Below the pieces are notes generated by a model that worked only from the letters and a program-made list of their open reading frames with translations, had not been told where the DNA came from and searched no databases. A DNA stretch of 64,000 bases. It comes from Acidobacteriota bacterium (GTDB lineage Bacteria > Acidobacteriota > Vicinamibacteria > Fen-336). Below are positions 26,014 through 35,635 of the stretch, one piece after another. The number at the start of each line of letters is the position of its first letter. Position 1 is the stretch's first letter. Location: the NCBI GenBank assembly GCA_011526565.1, contig WYBL01000152.1, forward strand, positions 38,936 to 102,935, given 5' to 3'. The position numbers and the translations under genes are program-made.

Positions 26014-26402
26014 TCGAGTACCTCTCGGTCGAGCAGTTGCTGCGGCTCCACGATCTCCAGGTCCGCCGCTTCGGCGGGAGCGAGGGGCTGCGCGACCGGG
26101 CCGCGCTGGAGGCCGCCGCCGCGCGCCCGGCCGCGACCTTCGGTGGAGAGGACCTGTACCCCGACGTCGCCGCCAAGGCTGCGGCCGTGATGCACTCGCT
26201 GGTCGCGAACCACCCGTTCGTCGACGGCAACAAGCGCGTGGGGGCCCACGCCCTGATCCTCACCCTGCTCGTGAACGGCCACGAGCCGGCCTTTGGCGCC
26301 GAAGAACTGGTCGAGGCCACGCTGACGGTCGCGCGCGGCGAACTCCAGGCCGAGGCGCTCGCGATCTGGGTGCGCCAGCGGTCGCGGCCACTCGAGCCCT
26401 GA
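26010..26402 (+). CDS. doc: Doc-type toxin (Fic fold)
   Basis: 130 aa. The catalytic motif HPFVDGNKRVG (H68 to G78) is the Fic/Doc active site. Doc of phage P1 phosphorylates elongation factor Tu and stops translation. The N-terminus EYLSVEQLLRLHD and RDRAALEAAAARP are also typical of the Doc group. It starts with GTG inside the antitoxin stop. The partner here is an AbrB-type rather than a Phd protein, a less usual pairing. Identification is firm; the target is inferred from the family. Confidence 0.9.
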   Translation: MIEYLSVEQLLRLHDLQVRRFGGSEGLRDRAALEAAAARPAATFGGEDLYPDVAAKAAAVMHSLVANHPFVDGNKRVGAHALILTLLVNGHEPAFGAEELVEATLTVARGELQAEALAIWVRQRSRPLEP

Positions 26403-26420
26403 GCCCGGCCCGGGGCCTGA

Positions 26421-26426
26421 TAAACT
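26421..26426 (+). promoter_or_regulatory. Candidate -10 box before the gamma-carbonic anhydrase gene
   Basis: TAAACT within TGATAAACTC; the same GATAAACTC string occurs before the DUF4388 gene (62199-62204, minus). Transcription would begin about 44 nt before the ATG. The hisS and aspS genes may depend on this promoter. Confidence 0.35.
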
Positions 26427-26476
26427 CCACGGTTCCCGCCGCAGCCGACCGGCCGCGCGGGGCACCGAGGGGAGCC

Positions 26477-26998
26477 ATGATCCGGCCGTTCAAGGGGACC
26501 TGGCCGACGCTGGGGGAGCGCGTCTACGTGGACGTGTCCGCCCAGGTGATCGGCGACGTCGTGCTGGGGGATCACTCCAGCATCTGGATGAACGCCGTCG
26601 TCCGCGGCGACGTCAACTTCATCCGCATCGGCGCCTACACCAGCATCCAGGACAACTGCGTCGTCCACGTCCAGAACGCGACCCACCCCACCCACGTCGC
26701 CGACCACGTCACCGTCGGCCACTCGGTCACCCTTCACGGCTGCCGGGTCGACGCCTACTGCCTGATCGGCATGGGCGCGCTGATCCTCAACGGCGCCCAC
26801 GTGGGCGAGGAGTCGATCGTGGCCGCGGGGGCCCTGGTCCCCGAGGGCATGGTGATCCCGCCGCGCTCGCTGGTGATGGGCATGCCGGCGAAGGTGAAGC
26901 GGTCGGTCACCGAGGCGGAGCTCGAGCTGCTCCGCCGCTCCGCGCAGAACTACGCGGAGTACAAGGAGATCTACCTGGAGGAGACGCGGCAGCGATGA
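26477..26998 (+). CDS. Gamma-class carbonic anhydrase-like hexapeptide protein
   Basis: 173 aa, left-handed beta-helix of hexapeptide repeats (YrdA/PaaY/CaiE group). The metal-binding histidines are expected in NCVVHVQNATH and VTVGHSVTLHGC. The protein lacks the acidic loop of the archaeal Cam enzyme, as do most bacterial relatives, so the activity is uncertain. A GAGGGGAG ribosome site sits just before the ATG. It overlaps hisS by 4 bp (ATGA). Confidence 0.85.
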   Translation: MIRPFKGTWPTLGERVYVDVSAQVIGDVVLGDHSSIWMNAVVRGDVNFIRIGAYTSIQDNCVVHVQNATHPTHVADHVTVGHSVTLHGCRVDAYCLIGMGALILNGAHVGEESIVAAGALVPEGMVIPPRSLVMGMPAKVKRSVTEAELELLRRSAQNYAEYKEIYLEETRQR

Positions 26999-28359
26999 GC
27001 GAGGGTTCGAAACCGCCGAAGCGGCAGGCGCTCAAGGCGATCAAGGGCACCCACGACATCCTGCCGGGGGAGACCGCGGCCTGGCACCGCGTCGAGGGGC
27101 TCGCCCGCGAGCACTTCGCGCGCTACGGCTACCGCGAGATCCGCACCCCGGTGTTCGAGGAGACCGAGCTGTTCGCACGCGGCATCGGCGAGGACACCGA
27201 CGTCGTGTCGAAGGAGATGTACACCTTCGGCGACCGCGACGGCGGCTCGCTCACGCTGCGGCCGGAGGCCACCGCGGGCATCGTGCGCTCGGTGATCGAG
27301 CACAACCTGTCGAACGTCGACCCGCTGCTGCGGGTGTGGGCGATGGGGCCGATGTTCCGCCGCGAGCGCCCGCAGAAGGGGCGCCAGCGCCAGTTCCACC
27401 AGGTCGACGTCGAGGCCTTCGGCGTCACGGCGCCGGGCATCGACGCCGAGATCGTCGAGATGGGCTTCGCGTTCCTGGAGCGCTGCGGCCTCTCGGGGCT
27501 CGAGCTGATCCTCAACTCCGTCGGCGACGCCGAGGACCGCCAGCGGTACGCGGGCGTGCTGCGCGAGGCGCTGCGGGTGCAGGCGTCCGCGCTGTGCGCC
27601 GACTGCCAGCGCCGCACCGAGACCAACCCGCTGCGCGTGCTCGACTGCAAGGTGCCGAGCTGCCAGCCGGTGATCGAGGCGCTGCCGAAGATCGCCGACC
27701 ACCTCGGCGCCGACGCGAGGGACCACTTCGCCGAGGTGTGCCGCCAGCTCACGCTGCTCGGCATCCCGTACCGCACGTCGCACCGGCTGGTGCGCGGGCT
27801 CGACTACTACACGCGGACGACGTTCGAGATCGTCGCCACCGAGGGCCTCGGCTCGCAGAGCACCGTGCTCGGCGGCGGCCGCTACGACGGCCTGGTGCGC
27901 GACCTTGGCGGGCCGGACCTGTGCGGCATCGGCTTCGCGCTGGGCGTCGAGCGGCTGCTGCTGCTGGCGCCGCCCGCGGGCGATGAGCCGCGCTGCGACG
28001 TGTTCCTGATGCCGCTGGCCGCGGCCGCGGGCGACCCCGCCCTGATGGCCCAGAAGCTGCTCCGCAACGCCGGCGTGCGCGCGGTGCTGGATCACGGGTT
28101 CTGGCGCCGACGTGAAGTCGGCGCCAGTCCCGCGGGGGCTCCGTCGGACAGCGCAGCCTCCTCCGCCCCCGCCCCCGTCGAGGGCCGCTCGTTCAAGTCG
28201 CGGATGAAGCTGGCCGACAAGCTGGGGGCCCGCTTCGTGGCGATCCTCGGCGACGACGAGCTGGCGCAGGGCGCGTGGAGCGTGCGCGACATGAAGACCT
28301 CGAGCCAGGAGCCGGTGCCGCTGCCGGCGCTGGTGGAACACGTGAAGGGAAGGTTGTAG
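26995..28359 (+). CDS. hisS: Histidyl-tRNA synthetase with a hairpin-encoded insertion
   Basis: 454 aa, class II synthetase charging tRNA-His. Motif 1 region with FEETELFARGIGEDTD, motif 2 MFRRERPQKGRQRQFHQVDVE, and the HisA/HisB motifs RGLDYYTRTTFE and GGGRYDGLV are all present. The C-terminal anticodon-binding domain carries an extra 28 residues (positions about 368-395) between AVLDH and EGRSFKSRM, a place where other HisRS proteins run on directly. The inserted DNA contains a perfect 11-bp hairpin. The reading frame is kept, so the enzyme is presumably active. aspS follows 3 bp later. Confidence 0.95.
   Translation: MSEGSKPPKRQALKAIKGTHDILPGETAAWHRVEGLAREHFARYGYREIRTPVFEETELFARGIGEDTDVVSKEMYTFGDRDGGSLTLRPEATAGIVRSVIEHNLSNVDPLLRVWAMGPMFRRERPQKGRQRQFHQVDVEAFGVTAPGIDAEIVEMGFAFLERCGLSGLELILNSVGDAEDRQRYAGVLREALRVQASALCADCQRRTETNPLRVLDCKVPSCQPVIEALPKIADHLGADARDHFAEVCRQLTLLGIPYRTSHRLVRGLDYYTRTTFEIVATEGLGSQSTVLGGGRYDGLVRDLGGPDLCGIGFALGVERLLLLAPPAGDEPRCDVFLMPLAAAAGDPALMAQKLLRNAGVRAVLDHGFWRRREVGASPAGAPSDSAASSAPAPVEGRSFKSRMKLADKLGARFVAILGDDELAQGAWSVRDMKTSSQEPVPLPALVEHVKGRL
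28096..28179 (+). repeat. 84-bp in-frame insertion with an 11-bp palindrome inside hisS
   Basis: CTGGCGCCGAC (28101-28111), loop GTGAA, GTCGGCGCCAG (28117-28127) form a perfect stem. The rest of the insert codes for an alanine/serine/proline-rich stretch. The inserted peptide lies in the anticodon-binding domain just before the conserved RSFKSRM helix. Limits 28096-28179 come from comparing by eye with the usual HisRS spacing and may be off by a few codons. It resembles a REP- or RPE-like mobile palindrome that has been tolerated in a protein gene. Confidence 0.6.
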
Positions 28360-28362
28360 GCG

Positions 28363-30150
<1,788 letters not shown>

Positions 30151-30157
30151 GCAGTGC

Positions 30158-30163
30158 TAGCCT
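30158..30163 (+). promoter_or_regulatory. -10 box before the phoH unit
   Basis: TAGCCT lies 8 nt before an ATG at 30172 that opens a 19-codon frame overlapping the phoH start. Spacing suggests the transcript starts almost at that ATG. Confidence 0.35.
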
Positions 30164-30171
30164 CGTCCCCG

Positions 30172-30231
30172 ATGCCTGAACCTCCGAGACGCCGCCTCGC
30201 GCCGGCCCCTGGCCCGGGGGGGCGCACGTGA
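30172..30231 (+). CDS. Possible 19-codon leader ORF coupled to phoH
   Basis: ATG at 30172 reads 19 codons (rich in proline and arginine) and stops with the TGA at 30229-30231. That stop overlaps the GTG start of phoH (30228) as GTGA. This is the same overlap type used between true gene pairs in the window, so ribosomes finishing the leader could restart on phoH. A run of prolines would make it sensitive to EF-P status. It is short and rests only on layout. Confidence 0.3.
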   Translation: MPEPPRRRLAPAPGPGGRT

Positions 30232-31193
30232 ATCGCGTGGCGATCCCCGAGAAGGGGAAGGAGGCCCTGTTCGGGCACCACGACGAGAACCTCCGCTTCC
30301 TGGAGCAGACGCTCAAGGTGCGGCTCAAGACCTGGGGCAACGAGGTGATCGTCGAAGGCGAGGGCCCGGGCGTCGCGGTCGCGCTCAACGCGTTCGAGCA
30401 GCTCTGCGGCCTGATGCGCGAGGGTTACGCGGTCTCCGGCGGCGACGTGCGCCTCGCCGCGCAGCTCCTGTCCCAGGACCCCTCGGTGCGACTGAAGGAG
30501 TACCTGATGCGCGCGGCCGTGCGCGGCGCGCGCAAGACGGTGGTGCCGCGCTCGCTGAACCAGCGCGGCTACCTCGAGCAGATCGAGACCCACGACATGG
30601 TGTTCGGCATCGGCCCGGCCGGCACCGGCAAGACCTACCTCGCGGTCGCCCAGGCCGTCGCCTGCCTGCTCGCCAAGAGCGTGCAGCGCATCGTGCTGGC
30701 GCGGCCCGCCGTCGAGGCGGGGGAGAAGCTCGGCTTCCTGCCGGGCGACCTGCAGGACAAGGTCGACCCCTACCTGCGCCCGCTCTACGACGCGCTGTAC
30801 GACCTGCTCGACTACGAGAAGGTCGCGCGGATGATGGAGCGCAACCAGATCGAGATCGCGCCGCTCGCCTTCATGCGCGGGCGCACGCTCAACGACGCGT
30901 TCGTGATCATCGACGAGGCGCAGAACACCACCACCGAGCAGATGAAGATGGTGCTGACCCGCATCGGCTTCGGCTCCAAGGTGGTGGTCACCGGCGACAT
31001 CACCCAGATCGACCTTCCGTCGGGTCGCGTCTCCGGCCTCGTCGAGGCGATCTCCGTGCTGGCCGGCGTCGAGGGCATCGCCTTCACGTACTTCGACGAG
31101 AAGGACGTCGTGCGCCACAAGCTGGTGCAGTCGGTCGTCAAGGCGTACGACGCCTGGAACGCGGCCCACGGCAAGGCCGGGGGCAAGCCGTGA
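30228..31193 (+). CDS. PhoH-like ATPase/RNA-associated protein (YbeZ type)
   Basis: 321 aa. An N-terminal region (about 1-110) resembling a KH-like RNA-binding fold is followed by the PhoH ATPase domain with Walker A GPAGTGKTYLA, Walker B AFVIIDEAQNTT and the arginine-bearing KVVVTGDITQIDLP. It works with YbeY in ribosome and RNA maintenance in the cytoplasm. It overlaps ybeY by 4 bp. In many bacteria a membrane HD phosphohydrolase gene lies between phoH and ybeY; here it is absent. Confidence 0.92.
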   Translation: MNRVAIPEKGKEALFGHHDENLRFLEQTLKVRLKTWGNEVIVEGEGPGVAVALNAFEQLCGLMREGYAVSGGDVRLAAQLLSQDPSVRLKEYLMRAAVRGARKTVVPRSLNQRGYLEQIETHDMVFGIGPAGTGKTYLAVAQAVACLLAKSVQRIVLARPAVEAGEKLGFLPGDLQDKVDPYLRPLYDALYDLLDYEKVARMMERNQIEIAPLAFMRGRTLNDAFVIIDEAQNTTTEQMKMVLTRIGFGSKVVVTGDITQIDLPSGRVSGLVEAISVLAGVEGIAFTYFDEKDVVRHKLVQSVVKAYDAWNAAHGKAGGKP

Positions 31194-31645
31194 GCGGCCT
31201 GCGCGTGAACGTGATCCGGCGCAGCCGGGCCCGCGTCTCGCCGGCCCGCCTCGCCCGCGTGGTGCGGGCCGCGGCTGCCGAGCTGAAGGTCGATGGCGAG
31301 GTGTCGCTGGTGCTCGCCGGCGACCGCTTCGTGCAGGCGCTGAACCGCGACTACCGCGGCAAGGACCAGCCGACCGACGTGCTCTCGTTCGAGGGCGCGG
31401 CGGAGGGCCTGGGCGACATCGCGATCAGCGTGCCGACCGCGCGCCGCAACGCCGCCGCGCTCGGGCGCTCATTGGCCCAGGAGCTCGACGTGCTGGCCCT
31501 GCACGGCTTCCTGCACGTGCTCGGCCACGACCACGAGACCGACCAGGGCCAGATGGACCGGCTCGAGCGGCGCCTTCGCAGGAAGCTGCTCGGCGCGGAC
31601 GTCGCTGGTCCGGGCACCGGGGCCGCGCCGCGGGGAGCGAGATGA
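31190..31645 (+). CDS. ybeY: Endoribonuclease YbeY (16S rRNA maturation)
   Basis: 151 aa. The zinc site HGFLHVLGHDH near residue 105 is the YbeY signature, and LNRDYRGKDQPTDVLSF is the conserved central motif. It trims the 3' end of 16S rRNA and takes part in ribosome quality control. Overlaps by 4 bp with the genes on both sides, so phoH, ybeY, corC and era form one tightly coupled unit. A basic tail (after about 135) is variable among homologues. Confidence 0.95.
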   Translation: MSGLRVNVIRRSRARVSPARLARVVRAAAAELKVDGEVSLVLAGDRFVQALNRDYRGKDQPTDVLSFEGAAEGLGDIAISVPTARRNAAALGRSLAQELDVLALHGFLHVLGHDHETDQGQMDRLERRLRRKLLGADVAGPGTGAAPRGAR

Positions 31646-32853
31646 ACCTCGGCCTCGGCCTCGCGCTCTTCGTGCTGGCGGCCGTCGTGTCGATGGCGCT
31701 GGCCGCGGTCGAGGCGGCGTTCTACCTGACCCGCCGCCGCCGGCTCGCGCACTTCTCCCAGGCGGAGACCCTGGCCCTGGCGCACGGCTACCTCGAGGAC
31801 CCGCCGACGCTGCTGATGCCGATCCACATGGGCACGTACCTCGCCCACGTGGTGATGACCGTGACGGTGACGCTGGCGGCGCTCGACGCGCTCGGCCACT
31901 GGGCGTTGCTGGTCGCGGTCTCGGCGATGGTGCTCTACCTGTTCCTGTTCCGGCTGACGCTGCCCTACGCGCTCGTCCGCGAGAACCCGGAGCGCTCGCT
32001 GCTCGTGCTGCTGCCCGCCTTCCACCTCTACGCGCGGGCGCTCGGGCCGCTGGTCGCCGCGCTGCGCAAGCGGGCCGCGGGCCAGAAGGACGAGGAAGAG
32101 CGGCCGTCCGCCGTGCCCGAGGTGCCGCCGCCGCCCGTGCACGACGAGGACGAGGTGCGGATGGCGGTCGCGATGGACCGCTTCAACGCCACCCAGGTCC
32201 GCGAGGTGATGACGCCGCGCCCCGACATCGTCTCGATCGCCGCCACCGCCAGCGTGAGCGAGGTGTTGAAGCTGATGCGCGACACCAAGCACAGCCGGAT
32301 TCCCGTCTACCGCGAGAACCTCGACGACATCGTCGGCATGATCGAGGTGCGCGACCTGATCGGCTTCGAGGGCGACCCCGCCCAGCCGATCGAGTCGCGG
32401 GTGCGCCCGGCCCACCTGGTGCCGGAGACCAAGCGCATCGCCGAGCTGCTGCGCGAGCTGCAGACGCGGCGCTCGACGTTCTCGGTGGTGATCGACGAGT
32501 ACGGCGGCACCGCCGGCATCTGCTCGATCGAGGACATCGTCGAGGAGCTGGTGGGCGAGATCAAGGACGAGTTCGACGTCGAGTCGGAGCCGATCCAGGT
32601 CGAGCCCGACGGCTCGTTCACGGTCCACGGCCGGGTCGGGCTCGACCGCCTCGAGCAGGCGCTCGAGGTCGACTTCGAGATGCCGGAGATCGAGACCGTC
32701 GGCGGGCTCGTGACCGCCATCTTCGGCCACATCCCGCGCCCGGGCGAGACCATCGAGCACCTCGGCCTGCGCGTCGAGGTGATCGACGCGGAGCGCAAGC
32801 GGGTCAACCGCGTGCGCTTCCGTCGGCTGCCCCCGAAGGAGGCCGAGGCGTGA
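31642..32853 (+). CDS. CNNM/CorC-family membrane protein with CBS pair
   Basis: 403 aa. An N-terminal membrane domain (about 1-145, including GLGLALFVLAAVVSMALAAVEA) is followed by two CBS domains (about 180-310; VMTPRPDIVSIAATASVSEV, DEYGGTAGICSIEDIVEEL) and a C-terminal CorC/HlyC transporter-associated domain. Such proteins are linked to magnesium or cobalt transport and resistance. It overlaps ybeY and era by 4 bp each. The order phoH-ybeY-corC-era is conserved in many bacteria. Confidence 0.9.
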   Translation: MNLGLGLALFVLAAVVSMALAAVEAAFYLTRRRRLAHFSQAETLALAHGYLEDPPTLLMPIHMGTYLAHVVMTVTVTLAALDALGHWALLVAVSAMVLYLFLFRLTLPYALVRENPERSLLVLLPAFHLYARALGPLVAALRKRAAGQKDEEERPSAVPEVPPPPVHDEDEVRMAVAMDRFNATQVREVMTPRPDIVSIAATASVSEVLKLMRDTKHSRIPVYRENLDDIVGMIEVRDLIGFEGDPAQPIESRVRPAHLVPETKRIAELLRELQTRRSTFSVVIDEYGGTAGICSIEDIVEELVGEIKDEFDVESEPIQVEPDGSFTVHGRVGLDRLEQALEVDFEMPEIETVGGLVTAIFGHIPRPGETIEHLGLRVEVIDAERKRVNRVRFRRLPPKEAEA

Positions 32854-33737
32854 GGCGCAGCGGGTTCGTCGCCGTCGTCGGCCGGCCCAACGCCGGCAAG
32901 TCCACGCTCGTCAACGCGCTGGTCGGGCAGAAGGTGGCGATCGTCTCCGACAAGCCGCAGACGACGCGCAGCCGGATCCTGGCGGTCGTCAACCGCGAGG
33001 GCGGGCAGATCGTGCTCTACGACACGCCGGGCATCCACAAGCCGATGCACCGGATGAACGAGCGCATGGTCGAGGTCGCGGTGCAGAGCGTCGCCCAGGC
33101 CGACCTCGTCGTCTGGGTCCACGACGTCACCGAGAGCTTCGGCCCCGGCGACCGCTACGTGCGCGACCGACTCAAGCAGGCGGGGCGGCCCGTGATCGTC
33201 GCGCTCAACAAGATCGACCGCGTCGAGAAGCCGCGGCTGCTGCCGCTGCTGCAGCAGATGAGCGCGGAGATCGACGCGCTGGCGCTGGTGCCGATCTCGG
33301 CGCTGGCGAAGGACGGTGTCGAAGAACTCGCGGGCGAGGTGCTGAAGCACCTGCCCGAGGGCGATCCGCTGTACCCGGAGGACTTCCTCTCCGACCAGCC
33401 GGAGCGCTTCTTCGTCGCGGAGATGGTGCGCGAGCAGATCCTGCGGCTGACCCGCGAGGAGCTGCCGTACTCGGTCGGCGTGCTGATCGACCGCTACGAA
33501 GAGGGCGAGAAGCTGATCCGCATCGAGGCTTCCGTGCTCGTCGAGCGCGACGGCCAGAAGGGCATCCTGATCGGCAGGGGCGGCCAGATGCTGAAGGCGG
33601 TCGGCCAGGCGGCGCGCCACGAGATCGAGGCGTTCCTCGGCGGCAAGGTGTTCCTGGGCCTGTTCGTCAAGGTCCGCGAGAAGTGGCGGGAGGACCCGCG
33701 CATCCTCGAGCAGATGGGCCTCGGCGGCCGGAGCTGA
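32850..33737 (+). CDS. era: GTPase Era
   Basis: 295 aa. The GTPase domain has G1 GRPNAGKST, G2 TTRSRI, G3 DTPG and G4 NKID, followed by a C-terminal KH domain (about 205-290; GGKVFLGLFVKVREKWREDP). It binds the 3' end of 16S rRNA in 30S assembly, in the same process as YbeY. Starts with GTG overlapping corC by 4 bp. The acyltransferase frame begins inside its last codons. Confidence 0.96.
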   Translation: MRRSGFVAVVGRPNAGKSTLVNALVGQKVAIVSDKPQTTRSRILAVVNREGGQIVLYDTPGIHKPMHRMNERMVEVAVQSVAQADLVVWVHDVTESFGPGDRYVRDRLKQAGRPVIVALNKIDRVEKPRLLPLLQQMSAEIDALALVPISALAKDGVEELAGEVLKHLPEGDPLYPEDFLSDQPERFFVAEMVREQILRLTREELPYSVGVLIDRYEEGEKLIRIEASVLVERDGQKGILIGRGGQMLKAVGQAARHEIEAFLGGKVFLGLFVKVREKWREDPRILEQMGLGGRS

Positions 33738-35635
33738 GACCGGGCGAGGGCTATCGCCCGGACGTCGACGGCATCCGCGGCCTGGCGGTCGTGGCGGTCG
33801 TGGGGTACCACGTCGGCCTCCCCGGCTTCGCGGGCGGCTTCGTCGGCGTCGACGTCTTCTTCGTCGTCTCGGGGTTCCTGATCAGCGGGCTGCTGCTGCG
33901 CGAACTGGACGTCTCCGGTAGGGTCGACTGGGCCGCCTTCTACGCGCGCCGGGCGCGGCGGTTGTTGCCGGCGCTCGCGGTCGTCCTGTGCGCGACGCTG
34001 GCCCTGGGCTCCGTCCTGCTGCTGCCCTGGCTCGAGCAGCCGGCGCTCGCCCGCTCGGCGGTCGCCACAGCGCTCTTCGTCGCCAACGTCCTCTACCTGC
34101 ACGAACTGGCCGACTACTTCGCGGTGCCCGGCACCTCGCCGCTGCTTCACACGTGGTCGCTCTCGGTCGAGGAGCAGTTCTACTTCGCGTGGCCCCTGCT
34201 CGTCGTCGGGCTCCACCGCCTGGCCCGCGGCCGAGCGGGCCTGATCGGCGCCGGCTTCTGCGCGATCGGCCTCGCCTCCTTCGCGGTGGCCGTGTCGATG
34301 CCCGCGCCGGAGGCGTTCTTCCTGGCCCACGCCCGCGCCTGGGAGTTCGCGGTGGGCGCCGCGCTGGCGGTCGCGGCGCGCGCCTGGACCCCCGCAGCCG
34401 GCGCCGCCCGGGCCGTCGTCGGCGTCGGCGGGCTCGTGGTGCTGGCCGCCACGACGGCGATGCTGGGCGAAGGTGCCCACTTCCCGATGCCGACGGCGCT
34501 GCTGCCGGTCTGCGCCACCGCCGCCCTGCTCGTGGCGGGCCACGGAGCCGGAGCTCCCGCCGCCACCCGCTTCCTCAGCGCGTGGCCGTTGCCGCTGCTC
34601 GGGCGGTGGTCCTACTCGTGGTACCTCTGGCACTGGCCGCTGCTCGCGCTGGCGCGCTCGGCGGCGCTCGAGGAGCGTCACCTCGGCCGCGGCGCGGCGC
34701 TCGCGCTGCTGGCGCTGGCGCTGGCGGCGGCCACGGTGCGCTGGGTCGAGGACCCGGTGCGCTTCGGGCGGCCGGGGCCGCTGCGGACCTCGCGCGGGTC
34801 GTTGCTGCTGGCAGGAGCGGCCACTGCGGTGGTCGTGATGGCGGCCCTCGCGCTGGACACCCGCGCTGCGGCCGCCTCAGCCCGGGTGGCCCGTCGTCTG
34901 GGCCTCGAGCCGCCGGCATCGGCAGTCGGGGCCAGGCCCGACTCCACGGCGCGGGCCGGCGCCACGACGGTCTTCGTCTGGGGCGACTCGCACGCGCTTT
35001 CGCTGACGGCCGGCGCGCGGGCCGTCGCGGCTCCGCTCGGCTTCGGGATCGAGACGCGGAGCCGCGACAACTGCGCGCCTGTCGGCGGAGAGGACGCCGG
35101 CTGCAACGCGTTCAACGCGGCCACGTTCACGGCTTTCGTCGAAAACCCGGAGGTCGCCGGCGTGCTCTTCGTCGCGCGCTGGAGCCGACATGGGGGGTTC
35201 CCGGGGCGCGGGATCGGCATCGCGACGCCCGGCACCCGCGAGATGGAGACCCGCCTCGAGCGCGGGCTGTTCGCGACGCTCCGCCGGATCGAGGCCGCGG
35301 GCAAGCGTGCGGTGCTGGTGGCGCCCGTGCCGGAACTGGCGGCCGCCGGAGTGCCCTGCCTGTTGCGGCGCAGCCCCGCGGAGTGCGCGCGCCCGCGGGC
35401 GCGGGTGGACGCCGACAGGCAGGCCGCGATCGCGCTGCTGGACCGGGTCGCGACGAGGTTCCCGCGGTCGGTGCGGGTGTACGACGGAATCGACGGCCTG
35501 TGCTCGGCGCTCGTCTGCCCGGCCGACGAGAACGGCGCGGCCCTCTTCGTGGACAGCCACCACACGTCCCGCCGCGGCGCCGAGCGCTACATGGGCGCTG
35601 CCGCACCCGCGGTGCGCTGGCTGGTCGAGCGCTAG
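33683..35635 (+). CDS. Membrane acyltransferase (OafA type) fused to SGNH domain
   Basis: Up to 650 aa. An acyltransferase-3 membrane domain (about 25-370, opening YRPDVDGIRGLAVVAVVGYH and with LLHTWSLSVEEQFYFAWPL) precedes a periplasmic SGNH esterase-like domain with GDSHALS and a late VDSHHTS catalytic pair. It O-acetylates a surface polysaccharide or lipopolysaccharide. The only normal start upstream of the conserved N-terminus is the GTG at 33683, which overlaps era by 55 bp; a CTG at about 33732 is an alternative. The stop shares a CTAG with the convergent gene. Confidence 0.88.
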   Translation: MAGGPAHPRADGPRRPELRPGEGYRPDVDGIRGLAVVAVVGYHVGLPGFAGGFVGVDVFFVVSGFLISGLLLRELDVSGRVDWAAFYARRARRLLPALAVVLCATLALGSVLLLPWLEQPALARSAVATALFVANVLYLHELADYFAVPGTSPLLHTWSLSVEEQFYFAWPLLVVGLHRLARGRAGLIGAGFCAIGLASFAVAVSMPAPEAFFLAHARAWEFAVGAALAVAARAWTPAAGAARAVVGVGGLVVLAATTAMLGEGAHFPMPTALLPVCATAALLVAGHGAGAPAATRFLSAWPLPLLGRWSYSWYLWHWPLLALARSAALEERHLGRGAALALLALALAAATVRWVEDPVRFGRPGPLRTSRGSLLLAGAATAVVVMAALALDTRAAAASARVARRLGLEPPASAVGARPDSTARAGATTVFVWGDSHALSLTAGARAVAAPLGFGIETRSRDNCAPVGGEDAGCNAFNAATFTAFVENPEVAGVLFVARWSRHGGFPGRGIGIATPGTREMETRLERGLFATLRRIEAAGKRAVLVAPVPELAAAGVPCLLRRSPAECARPRARVDADRQAAIALLDRVATRFPRSVRVYDGIDGLCSALVCPADENGAALFVDSHHTSRRGAERYMGAAAPAVRWLVER

